Shown here in pieces: positions 7,398 to 15,720 of a DNA stretch of 64,000 nt; the stretch's first letter is position 1, and every line of letters begins with the position of its first letter. The translations under genes and the position numbers were made by a program. The notes below the pieces were generated by a model. The model had not been told where the DNA came from and searched no databases. It was given only the letters and a program-made list of their open reading frames with translations. Source of the DNA: Hymenobacter gummosus. Its GTDB lineage: Bacteria; Bacteroidota; Bacteroidia; Cytophagales; Hymenobacteraceae. The DNA lies in the NCBI RefSeq assembly GCF_003970915.1, contig NZ_RXOF01000015.1, forward strand, positions 62,001 to 126,000, read 5' to 3'.

Positions 7398-10300
7398 TCA
7401 GGGCAGCAGCACCAGGCGCTGGCGCTGCCCGGCCAGCTCGGCCCAGTACACGCCGCCGGGCAGGGGGCGGCCCTGCTCGTCGCGGCCGTCCCAGGTGAGG
7501 CGGTGCGGCCCGGCGGTGGTGGCGACGGGGAGGCGGCGCACCAGCTCTCCGCGGCTGCCGACGATGCGCAGCGGCCCCGGTGCGGTGGGCTGGTGCAGGG
7601 TGTAGCGCAGCTCGGTGCCGCCCCGGAAGGCGCGGGCCGCGGGAGCTTCCAGGGTCAGCAGCTCGGGGTCGAGGTAGGGGGCGGCAGCGGTGTCGAGGGG
7701 CAGGTTCAGCAGGCGCAGGGCTAAGTGGTGGCCCGCAGCAGTGGTATCCAGAATCACGCGCAGGCGCAGGGTGCGGGTGGCGGCCTCGTGCTGCCAAGCG
7801 GCGGGCGGCAGCGGGGCGGCGCCCAGCAGCACGGCCGTGGGCGGGGCCGGCACCCGCGGAATCAGCAGCTCCACCACGCGGCGCGGGGGGCGGCCGGGGT
7901 AGGGCTGCCCGCTCAGCGTCATGGTAACGCGGGTTTCGGCGGCGGTGCTCAGGCCGTGCAGGGTCAGCGCCTGGAAGTGGTAGGTGGCCGCGGCGGTGCG
8001 GGCGCTGCGGCCGTCGTCCTCGTACACGGCGAAGGTGGTCAGGCCGGCGCTGGGGTCGGCGTAGTACTGCACCTGCAGGGTATCGGGACGGTACTGGGCG
8101 GTGCTGGGGCGGTAGCGGGTAAGGGGCAGAAAGGCCCCGCCGCGCACCAGCAGCGGCAGGCGCTGCAGCGGGGCTACCCGGCCCACGGTGCGGCCCCCGG
8201 GCAGGGTCTGGTGCGAGTCGAAGTCAATCCAGTTGCCGGGGGGCAGCACCACGTTGCGGCGGCGCTGCCCGGGCTGCAGCACCGGGGCCACCAGCAGATT
8301 GGGGCCGAGCAGAAACTGGTCGTTGACGTTGCTCAGGGCCGCCGCGTCGTTGCCGGTGGCCGGGTCCCGCCACTGGTAGAGGTACTCCACATTCCAGCCA
8401 AACTTGCCGGTGGACCAGCCGCGCTGACGCCAGTCGTCGGCCATGTCCAGCAGCAGGGTGTCCTCGTCCAGCAGGCTTTCCTCAGGCCGCAGGTAGGTGG
8501 CGCCGTAGTTCATCGGGCGCGTGAGCGGGGTGCCGGTCTGACTGTTTTCCCAGGCCAGGGAGTAGAGGTAGGGCAGCAGGCGGTAGCGCAGTTGGGCGTA
8601 GGGGCGCACGGCGGCCTGGGTGGCAGGCGGCCACCAGTAGGGCTCGGGCGCAATTTCGCCGCCGCCGTGGGGGCGCAGAATAGGGCCCAGGGCGGCCAGC
8701 TGCAGCCAGCGGGCGTACAGCTCGGGGTCGGGCGTGCCCTGGGCGAAGCCGCCCGCGTCGGAGTGCATGTAGCCCACCCCGCCCAGGCCCATACTCAGCA
8801 TGATAGGTACCTGGGCTTGCAGCCCGGCCCAGGAGCGGCTCACGTCGCCCGACCACGGAAACACCGCGTGGCGCTGCATGCCCGCCCAGCCCGAGCGGGC
8901 CAGGTTGAACAGCCGCTCCTGGGGGTAGTGCTGCTGGTACCCCTCGCTCAGAATGCTGGCCCAGGCCTGCCCGTAGCCGTTGTGGCCGCGGCGGGTGGGG
9001 CCGCCGTCGGAGCGCATGCTGGCGGGGTGGTTTTCCGGCTCGCCCAGGTCGGTCCACCAGCCAGCCACGCCGTCCTGCTTCAGCCGGGCGTACTGCTGCC
9101 AGAGCCACTGGCGGGTGCTGGGGCGGTACATATCGAGCAGCGTGGCCGGCCCGGCCCAGAACGACTCTACCGTGTAGGGCTGGCCCTGGGCGTCGCGCTC
9201 CACCAGGCCCCGGCTGCGCACCAGCGCGTCGTTGAGGGAGCTACGCATCACGTAGGGCTCCGAAATCAGCAGGGTCTTGACGCCGAGCGAGTCGAGGCGG
9301 CGGGTGAGGCGTCGGGGATTGGGGAAGTGGGCGGCGTCCCAGCGGAAGTCGCCCTGCCGGTGGGTGCCGCCAAACCAGTACAGGTCGAGCACCAGCCCGT
9401 CGAGCGGAAAGCCGGCCTGGCGCATGCGGCGGGCCACCTGGTACATCTCCGTTTCGGAGCGGTAGCCAAAGCGGCTTTGCAGCAAACCCAGGCCCCAGCG
9501 CGGGGGCAGGGGCTGGCGGCCGGTGAGGGCCGTGTAGCGGTCCAGAATTTCGGCGTAGGCGTCGCCGGCGATGATGAAGTAAGCCAGGTTCCGCAGCCCC
9601 TCGCCGCGGTATTCGAGCACGTTCTTATCGGTGGCGCCCAGGTCGAGGGTGGCGGCCGTGTGGTGGTCGAAAAACAGCATGTAGCCCCGGCTGCTGAGCA
9701 CCGAGGGGAGGCTCACGTTCAGCGTCGGTTCGCCGTTCTGGTAGCCGTAGTGGGCCTCGTTGTAGAGGCGCACGCGCCGGCCGCGGCGGTCCAGCGGGAG
9801 GGCGCGGGAGCCGGTGCCGTACAGGTGCTCCTCGGGCCGCAGGCGAAACGAGACGCCGGTGCCGCCCGCCGCGCCCAGCTGCCGGAATACCCCGCCGGCC
9901 TCGGCCACCAGGGTGTCGCCGTAGCGGTGGTAGCTCACGCGCAGCGGGCGTTTCTGCACCACCACGTGCCCGGTTATCACCCCGCCGTTCAGCAGCGGCC
10001 AGTACAGCGCCCCGGGAGTGTTGCGCACCAGGCTGCGGTCGGGCTGCAGGTTGAGGTGGTAGGCTTCCAGCTTGGTGTTGGGGTAGGGCACGTGGGGCGT
10101 CTGCACCACGCTCAGCGACGAATCGGGGCGCACGGGCTGGCCGGCGGGGTAGTACTCCACCCGCACCACGCCCTCGGCCCAGCGCCGCACGCGCAGGGTG
10201 CTGCCATCGGTGCTCTGCACGGTCAGCTCGCGCAGGGTGGCCTGGTGGCTGCGGTAGTTGCCGATGGCGCGCACCGGCGCGGGCGTTTCGCGCCGCCCGA

Positions 10301-10409
10301 ATGGGTCCTGGGTGGGCGGGCCGCCGCCCTCGCGCTGGGCCCGGGCGGGCAGGGCGAGGGCCAGCAGGCCCAGCATGAGCAGTGGAAGACGGCGCGCGGA
10401 CAAGAGCAT
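7398..10409 (-). CDS. Secreted GH31 alpha-glucosidase with T9SS-type C-terminus
   Basis: 1003 residues from the ATG at 10409, chosen because the signal peptide (LPLLMLGLLALALPARAQ) follows directly; an upstream in-frame ATG lies at 10445. A GH31 N-terminal beta-domain leads into the barrel: GLVLDLYWFGG (about 338-348), nucleophile motif GWWTDLGEPE with Asp454, and acid/base region PWSGDVSRSW with Asp522. It should release glucose (or xylose) from alpha-linked oligosaccharides. The last about 60 residues (LVRRLPVATTAG ... LPGGVYWAELAG) resemble the FlgD/T9SS-type beta-sandwich, pointing to outer-membrane export. Substrate is not certain because GH31 also holds xylosidases and transglucosidases. 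Confidence 0.88.
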   Translation of the reverse strand: MLLSARRLPLLMLGLLALALPARAQREGGGPPTQDPFGRRETPAPVRAIGNYRSHQATLRELTVQSTDGSTLRVRRWAEGVVRVEYYPAGQPVRPDSSLSVVQTPHVPYPNTKLEAYHLNLQPDRSLVRNTPGALYWPLLNGGVITGHVVVQKRPLRVSYHRYGDTLVAEAGGVFRQLGAAGGTGVSFRLRPEEHLYGTGSRALPLDRRGRRVRLYNEAHYGYQNGEPTLNVSLPSVLSSRGYMLFFDHHTAATLDLGATDKNVLEYRGEGLRNLAYFIIAGDAYAEILDRYTALTGRQPLPPRWGLGLLQSRFGYRSETEMYQVARRMRQAGFPLDGLVLDLYWFGGTHRQGDFRWDAAHFPNPRRLTRRLDSLGVKTLLISEPYVMRSSLNDALVRSRGLVERDAQGQPYTVESFWAGPATLLDMYRPSTRQWLWQQYARLKQDGVAGWWTDLGEPENHPASMRSDGGPTRRGHNGYGQAWASILSEGYQQHYPQERLFNLARSGWAGMQRHAVFPWSGDVSRSWAGLQAQVPIMLSMGLGGVGYMHSDAGGFAQGTPDPELYARWLQLAALGPILRPHGGGEIAPEPYWWPPATQAAVRPYAQLRYRLLPYLYSLAWENSQTGTPLTRPMNYGATYLRPEESLLDEDTLLLDMADDWRQRGWSTGKFGWNVEYLYQWRDPATGNDAAALSNVNDQFLLGPNLLVAPVLQPGQRRRNVVLPPGNWIDFDSHQTLPGGRTVGRVAPLQRLPLLVRGGAFLPLTRYRPSTAQYRPDTLQVQYYADPSAGLTTFAVYEDDGRSARTAAATYHFQALTLHGLSTAAETRVTMTLSGQPYPGRPPRRVVELLIPRVPAPPTAVLLGAAPLPPAAWQHEAATRTLRLRVILDTTAAGHHLALRLLNLPLDTAAAPYLDPELLTLEAPAARAFRGGTELRYTLHQPTAPGPLRIVGSRGELVRRLPVATTAGPHRLTWDGRDEQGRPLPGGVYWAELAGQRQRLVLLP

Positions 10410-10469
10410 ACGGGCAGACGAAAAGGGGAAGGAAGATACGCGCATCGGCCGGGCGGGCCGCGAAGCTAC

Positions 10470-10500
10470 CTGCCGCCAACGGCCGGCCCGCCGGCGGCAG
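10470..10500. terminator. GC-rich hairpin between esterase and GH31 genes
   Basis: Arms CTGCCGCC (10470-10477) and GGCGGCAG (10493-10500) enclose further GC complementarity. It is downstream of the esterase stop and upstream of the GH31 start; no T-run, so termination is only a guess. Confidence 0.4.
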
Positions 10501-10541
10501 TACGTCCGCCCCGGGGGCTGCGGCCCGCTGGCCGCGTCAGC

Positions 10542-11873
10542 TTACGCACCCGGTACCCGCTGCACGGTCAGCACGTCCGGTATTTCGGCCTCGTCGGGCA
10601 GCTGGCCGGTACGGACGAAATCGGCCCAGAGCTGGCGCAGCTGCCGGCCGGCCCGGTCCACCTCGGCCCAGTCGGCCTGGCCCAGCAGCGGCACGGCGGC
10701 CCAGGTGCTTTCGGCGCCGAGCAGGAAGGGCAAATCCACGGTGTGGGCGGCGCCGAAAGGGCTGGCGGGCGGCTGGTAAGTGAGCGTGAAGCGGTAGGCC
10801 CGGCCCCCGGCCGCGGCGTGGCGCCGGGCAAATGCCGTGGCTGGGGCGCCGTAAATCCGCGCCGACACTTTATCCACCAGCAGGCGCACGGCCGGGCGGC
10901 CCAGCAGCGGCAGCCGCCCCAGCCACTGAAACTTCGGGTCGATGACGGCGAAAAAGCGCACTTCCTCCGCCGTGGTGCCGATGAGCACGTCGATGCGCGG
11001 GGCCGCGGCCTGCCAGGCAGCTTCTACCTCCGGTTCGGGCGGCAGCGGTGCGGCCCCGTACTGGGTGCCGAAGGGCATACCGGCTTTCAGGCCGTAGCGC
11101 CGGGCCGCCCGCCAGGCCCGCGGCTCCCGGGCCAGCACCTCGGCGGTGGTGGCCGCCTCGGCGAATGGGCCCACGGCGGCCGTCATGGCCCGGGTGAGGG
11201 CGCCGCGGCCCGGGGCCAGGCCCAGCGGGGCGCTGTGCAGAATCACCCGCCGAAACAGCCCTTCGGCTCCGCGGGCTATCATCAGGTGGGCCGCCGCGTC
11301 GCCGCCAGAGGAGTGGCCCAGCAGCGTCACCAGGGCCGGGTCACCGCCGAAGGCGGGGATATTTTGCTGCACCCAGCGCAGGGACGCCAGCAAATCCAGC
11401 AAACCCAGGTTGGGCGGGGTGCCGCCTTCGCTGCCCAAGAAGCCGAACAAGCCCAGCCGGTAGGTCACGGCCACCACCACCAGGCGCTGCTCCGCCACCA
11501 GCCGGGCCGGGTCGTAGAAGGCCAGGTCGCCGGCGCCGGTCACGTAAGAGCCGCCGTGAATCCACACCAGCACCGGCAGCTGCTCGTCGGGGCGCCGGTC
11601 GGCGGGCGTCGTCACCGATAAGTGCAGGCAGTCCTCGTCGAAGCGCGTATCGGCCCAGAAGTCGCCCAGGGCCTGGGCCAGTAGCGCATCGGCCGACTGC
11701 GGGCAGGCCGGGCCGGGCGCCAGGGCCTCGATGGGGGCGGGGCTGGGCGGCTCGGGCACGGGCGGCCGAAAGCGGGCCGCGCGGGCGTAGCGGATGCCCT
11801 GGGCGCGCAGCACCGCCCCGTCGCGGCGGCCGATGATGCGGCCGGCGGGGGCGTGAAATTCGGGTGGAGTCAT
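10542..11873 (-). CDS. Type-B carboxylesterase family hydrolase
   Basis: 443 residues from the ATG at 11873 (an ATG at 11906 would add 11). An alpha/beta hydrolase of the carboxylesterase type B family: oxyanion-hole motif VLVWIHGGSYVTGAG near 101-115, the family pattern DEDCLHLSV near 79-87, and the nucleophile elbow LLGHSSGGD with Ser188. The usual elbow is GESAGG, so His in place of Glu is a small departure. It is shorter than the typical about 500 residues, with a reduced C-terminal half. No signal peptide is obvious, so probably cytoplasmic. It should cleave carboxylic esters; the natural substrate cannot be told. Confidence 0.85.
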   Translation of the reverse strand: MTPPEFHAPAGRIIGRRDGAVLRAQGIRYARAARFRPPVPEPPSPAPIEALAPGPACPQSADALLAQALGDFWADTRFDEDCLHLSVTTPADRRPDEQLPVLVWIHGGSYVTGAGDLAFYDPARLVAEQRLVVVAVTYRLGLFGFLGSEGGTPPNLGLLDLLASLRWVQQNIPAFGGDPALVTLLGHSSGGDAAAHLMIARGAEGLFRRVILHSAPLGLAPGRGALTRAMTAAVGPFAEAATTAEVLAREPRAWRAARRYGLKAGMPFGTQYGAAPLPPEPEVEAAWQAAAPRIDVLIGTTAEEVRFFAVIDPKFQWLGRLPLLGRPAVRLLVDKVSARIYGAPATAFARRHAAAGGRAYRFTLTYQPPASPFGAAHTVDLPFLLGAESTWAAVPLLGQADWAEVDRAGRQLRQLWADFVRTGQLPDEAEIPDVLTVQRVPGA

Positions 11874-11922
11874 GGGGAAAGGTGGGGTGGTAGAGCCGTT
11901 CGGCACCGTCCGCGCCGCCCGC

Positions 11923-12077
11923 GTCGTAGCGCGAACCGCAGGTCAGCGGAGCTAAGCTCTGCTTCGCGTATTCCGCGCGTTTGTCGTTGACAGATAACCA
12001 ACGATGGTCGTTCAACGAGTCGTTCTGAATACGCGAAGCACAACTTAGCTCCGCTGCCCTTCGGTTCGCGCTACGAC
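11923..12077. repeat. Palindromic element C (GTCGTAGCGCGAACCG arms)
   Basis: 155-bp imperfect inverted repeat. Outer arms 11923-11938 and 12062-12077 are exact complements; inner segments GCGGAGCTAAG and GCTTCGCGTATTC are also matched on the other side. The centre holds TCGTTCAACGA. It lies upstream of the esterase and downstream of the TonB-C-like gene. Confidence 0.85.
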
Positions 12078-12092
12078 CTTGCGGCGGCTGAA

Positions 12093-12950
12093 TTAGCGCA
12101 AATCGAACTGCGCCAGGCGGCCCTTGAGGAGCATAAACGAAATGGTCTGGTAGCAGTCTACGGGCTTGCCGCTCTTGGTAGCGGGCTGCCAGCGCCGGGG
12201 CATGCGGTTGACGATGGCCAGCACCTGGTTGGCGTAGGTTTCCAGCTCGCCCTTGCCGGTACTCACGACCATAGCGTTGCCAGCTTGCCCCTCACAAGTC
12301 ACCTGAAAGCCGATGGTGACCCACAGGGCCATGCGGTGCACGTCGGAGGGCGGCAGCTGCTTGTCGGCAAAGAAGCGTGTCAGCTCGTCGCCAATGGGGG
12401 CGGGGGCGGTATCGGGCGCGGGCAGAGTGGTGCCCAGCCTGGCCCGCAGCATGGGCTCGTCGACGGCGTAACCGGGCTGGGCGCAGGGCCGCACCCGGCG
12501 GATGCTGTCGGCCGGGAAGCGCAGGGGCGGCTTTACCGTCTGCTCAGTGACGAAGGTGAAACCCACCGGGCACAGCGGGTTGTCGTACACGTTCTTGTTC
12601 AGATACAGCGTGATGGGCTGGTCGAGGCCGTCGTAAATAACCTGCCAGCGGGCCAGCAGCCCGATGCCGTTGGGGCCCTCGTTCCACTCGTAGGGGCAGC
12701 AGCTGCCGGTGCGCACGATGTGGACTTTCTGCCCCTGCGGCCCGCGCAGGGCGTTGATAAAGGCAATGATGTTGGCCGGACTGCCCACCTTGATGCAGTG
12801 CGCGTAGTCGTCCTTGTAGCCGTACTCTTTGTCGGTGCTCTGGCCGCTGAGCTTCAGAGCCCCGTCGACCAGATATTCCTGCCCGAAAACGCGCGGCGCG
12901 GCCCCGCTTACCAGCAGCAAGGCGAGGAAAAGGCGTAAAAAGTGCTTCAT
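12093..12950 (-). CDS. Secreted protein with TonB-C-like C-terminal domain
   Basis: 285 residues; signal peptide at about 1-23 (cleavage after VFGQ). The N-terminal part (about 24-165) contains six Cys residues and no motif I know. The C-terminal about 90 residues (VTIGFQVTCEGQAGN, then VLAIVNRMPRRWQPATKSGKPV, then YQTISFMLL) follow the TonB C-terminal / energy-transducer fold: a beta-strand, a helix, the MPxWxPA turn and a final strand. There is no N-terminal membrane anchor or Pro-rich spanner, so it is not a classical TonB; many Bacteroidota periplasmic proteins carry this domain alone. The upstream gene ends 42 bp away on the same strand and may be co-transcribed. Confidence 0.7.
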   Translation of the reverse strand: MKHFLRLFLALLLVSGAAPRVFGQEYLVDGALKLSGQSTDKEYGYKDDYAHCIKVGSPANIIAFINALRGPQGQKVHIVRTGSCCPYEWNEGPNGIGLLARWQVIYDGLDQPITLYLNKNVYDNPLCPVGFTFVTEQTVKPPLRFPADSIRRVRPCAQPGYAVDEPMLRARLGTTLPAPDTAPAPIGDELTRFFADKQLPPSDVHRMALWVTIGFQVTCEGQAGNAMVVSTGKGELETYANQVLAIVNRMPRRWQPATKSGKPVDCYQTISFMLLKGRLAQFDLR

Positions 12951-12992
12951 GCAAAACGAGCTGTAAAGGGATGAAAGAGTGTGGGCAATAGG

Positions 12993-13550
12993 CTACGGTC
13001 GTGCAGACGCCTTGGCCCGGATGAAGGCGGCTATCAGCTCGTTGTGCGGGTTGAAGCTGACGCACTGACTGGTGGTGAGCGTAAAGTGGCGGGCGTGCAG
13101 GCGGCGCAGCAGGCGGTGGTGCCGGCTGCGGCGGGCCGAGTAGTAGATGCGGGTGCTGTCCTGCACGCCCGGGTCGTAGTGGCTGTCGTCCGAGCGGGGC
13201 GCGCGGCGGACGGCCCGGACGGCGGTGCCAAAGACAAGGACGGTATCCTGCCGCTTGAAAGGCCGGGCGCAGTTGCCCTCGGCTTGCTGCAGCACAAATA
13301 TCGAGTCGGCCCGCAGCTGACCCTTGTACACCCGTGTGACCCTGAATAGCACGTTATAGCCGAGGTATTTCTTGCTGGGGCGCCGGTCCAAATCGGGCGT
13401 AAGGCTGCGCACGGCGTGGCCCATCAGTACCACGTCGGATTCATCGAACAAATCCTGCAGGGCCTCCTCGGTTTCAAACCACACGCAGCTGCAGGCCAGG
13501 GATACGGCGGCAGCGGTCAGTAGCAGGAGCAGGGGCAAGCAGCGGCGCAT
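12993..13550 (-). CDS. Secreted TIMP/NTR-like protein
   Basis: 185 residues from the ATG at 13550 (a TTG lies one codon upstream). The signal peptide ends VSLACSC, so the mature protein starts with Cys-Ser-Cys, as in tissue-inhibitor-of-metalloproteinase / netrin (NTR) domains. The rest fits that OB-like fold: ESDVVLMGHAVRS, then YNVLFRVTRVYKGQ, then EGNCARPFKRQDTVLVFG with a second conserved Cys. Bacterial members are secreted or periplasmic proteins of unknown role. A basic tail (SARRSRHHRLLRRLHARH) near 140-157 is unusual. Likely operon with the following TonB-C-like gene (42-bp gap). Lipidation is possible but the lipobox is poor. Confidence 0.65.
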   Translation of the reverse strand: MRRCLPLLLLLTAAAVSLACSCVWFETEEALQDLFDESDVVLMGHAVRSLTPDLDRRPSKKYLGYNVLFRVTRVYKGQLRADSIFVLQQAEGNCARPFKRQDTVLVFGTAVRAVRRAPRSDDSHYDPGVQDSTRIYYSARRSRHHRLLRRLHARHFTLTTSQCVSFNPHNELIAAFIRAKASARP

Positions 13551-13567
13551 CAATCAAGGACGAATAG

Positions 13568-13754
13568 GAAGCTGGCGCCGGTTTAGCAACGGAGTTGCGT
13601 AACCGGTGCCCGAAATAAAGCAGGTTTTCAACCTGCGTCGAACGTTGGTAAAGCCGGCCGGAACAGTCATTCGGGTGCCAGACGCAGGCTGAAAGCCTGC
13701 CTTATGGTAGGCACCGGTTACGCCATCTTCGACGGCTAAACCGGCGCCAGCTTC
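13568..13754. repeat. Palindromic element B1 (GCTGGCGCCGGTTTAGC arms)
   Basis: Core 181 bp (13571-13751) bounded by exact 17-base inverted arms, extended to 20 bases with flanking GAA/TTC. Nested inside on each side are a CGTAACCGGTGCC arm and a self-complementary GCAGG...CCTGC hairpin, so the element holds four small hairpins within one large one. It begins 14 bp past the stop codon of the gamma-glutamyltranspeptidase gene. Second copy at 17827-18007 with the same length. Confidence 0.9.
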
Positions 13755-13768
13755 TAGCGCCAGCCGCC

Positions 13769-15547
13769 TCAGTACCCGGCGGCCGTGTCGTCGCCGCGCG
13801 GGTCGGCGCCGGCGCGCAGGGTGCCGTCGGGCCGCCGCTCGATGATTTCGACCCGGCCCCAGGCGTTGCGCGGGTTCAGCCGGTAGCCGCGGCGCGTCAG
13901 CTCGGCTTCGGCGGCGGGGGTGAGGGCGCCGGCTTCCACATCGATGTGGTCGGGCAGCCACTGGTGGTGCAGGCGCGGGGCGGCCACGGCCTGCTGCGGG
14001 TCCATCTGGTAGTCGAGCACGTTCAGGGTAGCCTGCAGCACCGAGGTAATGATGGTGCTGCCGCCGGGCGTGCCCACCAGCAGCCGCAGCCGGCCCTTTT
14101 CCGTCACGATGGTCGGCGTCATCGACGAGAGCATGCGCTTGCCCGGCCCAATGGCGTTGGCCGCGCCCCCGACCACCCCGTACATGTTGGGCACGCCGGG
14201 CTTGGCGGAGAAGTCGTCCATTTCGTTGTTGAGCAGAAAGCCCGCCCCGGCCACCACCACTTTCGAGCCGTAGGCGCCGTTTAGCGTGGTGGTGCAGCTC
14301 ACCGCGTTGCCCTGGGCATCCACCACCGCGTAGTGCGTGGTCTGGTCCGACTCGTAGCCCGGCAAGCCCGCCCCGGCCGCCACCTGGGCCGAAGCCGTGG
14401 CCGCGCCCTCGGGCGTGACACCCTGCATGCGCCGGCGCAGGTACTCGGGCGCCAGCAGCTGGGCCACCGGCACGCGGCCGAAGTCCGGGTCGCCGAGGTA
14501 GGTGGCGCGGTCGGCGTACACGCGCCGCTCGGCTTCCGTTATCAGGTGCACGGCCTCGGCCGAGTGCCAGCCCAGCCGGCGCAAATCGTAGGGTTCCAGC
14601 ATCTGCAGCAGCTGGAGCAGGGCCACGCCACCGGAAGAGGGTGGCGGCATGCTGATGACTACGTACTGGCGGTAGCGGCCGCGCACCGGTTCCCGCCACT
14701 TGGGCTGGTACTGGTCGAGGTCGGGTTGGCGAAGGAAGCCGCCGCCGCGCCGCATTTCCGAAAGCAGAAGCTCGGCAGTGCGCCCATCGTAGAAGCCGTT
14801 CCGTCCCCGGTCGCGGATGCGGCCGAGGGTGGAAGCTAAGTTGGCCTGCCGCAGCGTATCACCTAGTTGCCAAGGTCGGCCATCAACCCGCACGTACTCC
14901 ACCTGTTGTAGCGGCCTCAACACGCTGGACGGATAAATTGTCTGGGCTGAAGTACTGATAAACGTGGTACCGTTCAACCCAGAGGCTTCCCGCTTCGTCA
15001 GCACCACGCCTTTTTCGGCCAGCTCCACGGCCGGCTGCACCAGCTCCCGCCACGGCAGCTTCCCGAGTTTCTTATGCAGCTCCCACATGCCCGCCACCGT
15101 ACCCGGCACGCCCACGGCCCGGTGCCCGGTGGTGCTCAGGCCAGGAACGACGTTGCCTTGCGCATCGAGGTACATATCCCGCGACGCCGCGGCCGGGGCC
15201 GTTTCGCGGAAATCCAGCGTGCCCGCCGTGCCGTCGGCCGCGCGGTACACGGCGAAGCCCCCGCCGCCGATGTTGCCGGCCACCGGAAAGCACACGGCCA
15301 GCGCAAACTGCACCGCCACGGTGGCGTCGTAGGCGTTGCCGCCCCGGCGCAGCACCTCCAGCCCGATGCGCGTGGCCTCCGGGTGGGCCGACACGACCAT
15401 GGCCCGCCGGGCCACGACGGGCGCGGCAGCCGCGGGTAGGGGAGAGGCCGTGGAAACGGTGGTGGCCGGGGCGGCGGCGCGCTGGCAGGCCGGGGCGGCC
15501 CAAAGCAGCGTGAGCAGCCCGGCGGCGGGCAGGAAGCGGTGGAGCAT
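13769..15547 (-). CDS. ggt: Gamma-glutamyltranspeptidase
   Basis: 592 residues from the ATG at 15547, where a signal peptide begins (MLHRFLPAAGLLTLLWAAPAC; lipidation at Cys21 is possible but the lipobox is weak). An upstream ATG at 15709 would run through the repeat array and is rejected. The enzyme cuts gamma-glutamyl bonds such as in glutathione in the periplasm and self-cleaves into two subunits. The large-subunit part has NIGGGGF and PPPSSGGVALLQ; the small subunit begins at the autocatalytic Thr403 in QTTHYAVVD, followed by LNNEMDDFS. The Gly-Gly oxyanion pair is replaced by MLSSMTP, which is normal. Divergent from the OmpA-type gene at 15721. Confidence 0.93.
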   Translation of the reverse strand: MLHRFLPAAGLLTLLWAAPACQRAAAPATTVSTASPLPAAAAPVVARRAMVVSAHPEATRIGLEVLRRGGNAYDATVAVQFALAVCFPVAGNIGGGGFAVYRAADGTAGTLDFRETAPAAASRDMYLDAQGNVVPGLSTTGHRAVGVPGTVAGMWELHKKLGKLPWRELVQPAVELAEKGVVLTKREASGLNGTTFISTSAQTIYPSSVLRPLQQVEYVRVDGRPWQLGDTLRQANLASTLGRIRDRGRNGFYDGRTAELLLSEMRRGGGFLRQPDLDQYQPKWREPVRGRYRQYVVISMPPPSSGGVALLQLLQMLEPYDLRRLGWHSAEAVHLITEAERRVYADRATYLGDPDFGRVPVAQLLAPEYLRRRMQGVTPEGAATASAQVAAGAGLPGYESDQTTHYAVVDAQGNAVSCTTTLNGAYGSKVVVAGAGFLLNNEMDDFSAKPGVPNMYGVVGGAANAIGPGKRMLSSMTPTIVTEKGRLRLLVGTPGGSTIITSVLQATLNVLDYQMDPQQAVAAPRLHHQWLPDHIDVEAGALTPAAEAELTRRGYRLNPRNAWGRVEIIERRPDGTLRAGADPRGDDTAAGY

Positions 15548-15589
15548 ATGCAGCCAAGGTACGACGGCCGGTGTTTTTTGATGGGGCGT

Positions 15590-15718
15590 GAGGGTAGGAG
15601 TTTGGAGGGTATGGGGTAAGAGGGTAGGAGTTATTTTTCGGACGACTCCCGGACTCCTGCCCCCATACTCTACCGAATAACTCCTACCCGCATACCCACT
15701 TACCCTCATACCCTTCCC
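15590..15718. repeat. Palindromic 8-bp repeat array (GGGTAnGn / TnnTACCC type)
   Basis: The left arm holds three 8-base units (15606-15629) and the right arm four (TCCTACCC, GCATACCC, ACTTACCC, TCATACCC at 15682-15713), in inverted orientation around a GACGACTCC centre. It fills the gap between the divergent ggt and OmpA-type starts and ends 3 bp before the ATG at 15721, so any promoters there must overlap it. Confidence 0.8.
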
Positions 15719-15720
15719 CG

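Noticed and set aside
7725-11621. 1298-codon open frame on the plus strand
   Set aside because: It is opposite the GH31 and esterase genes, has no family motif and a Gly/Ala/Arg/His-rich composition typical of antisense frames in GC-rich DNA.
13568-13754. Insertion-sequence remnant with transposase
   Set aside because: The element is palindromic and about 181 bp; no transposase frame is found within or beside it.
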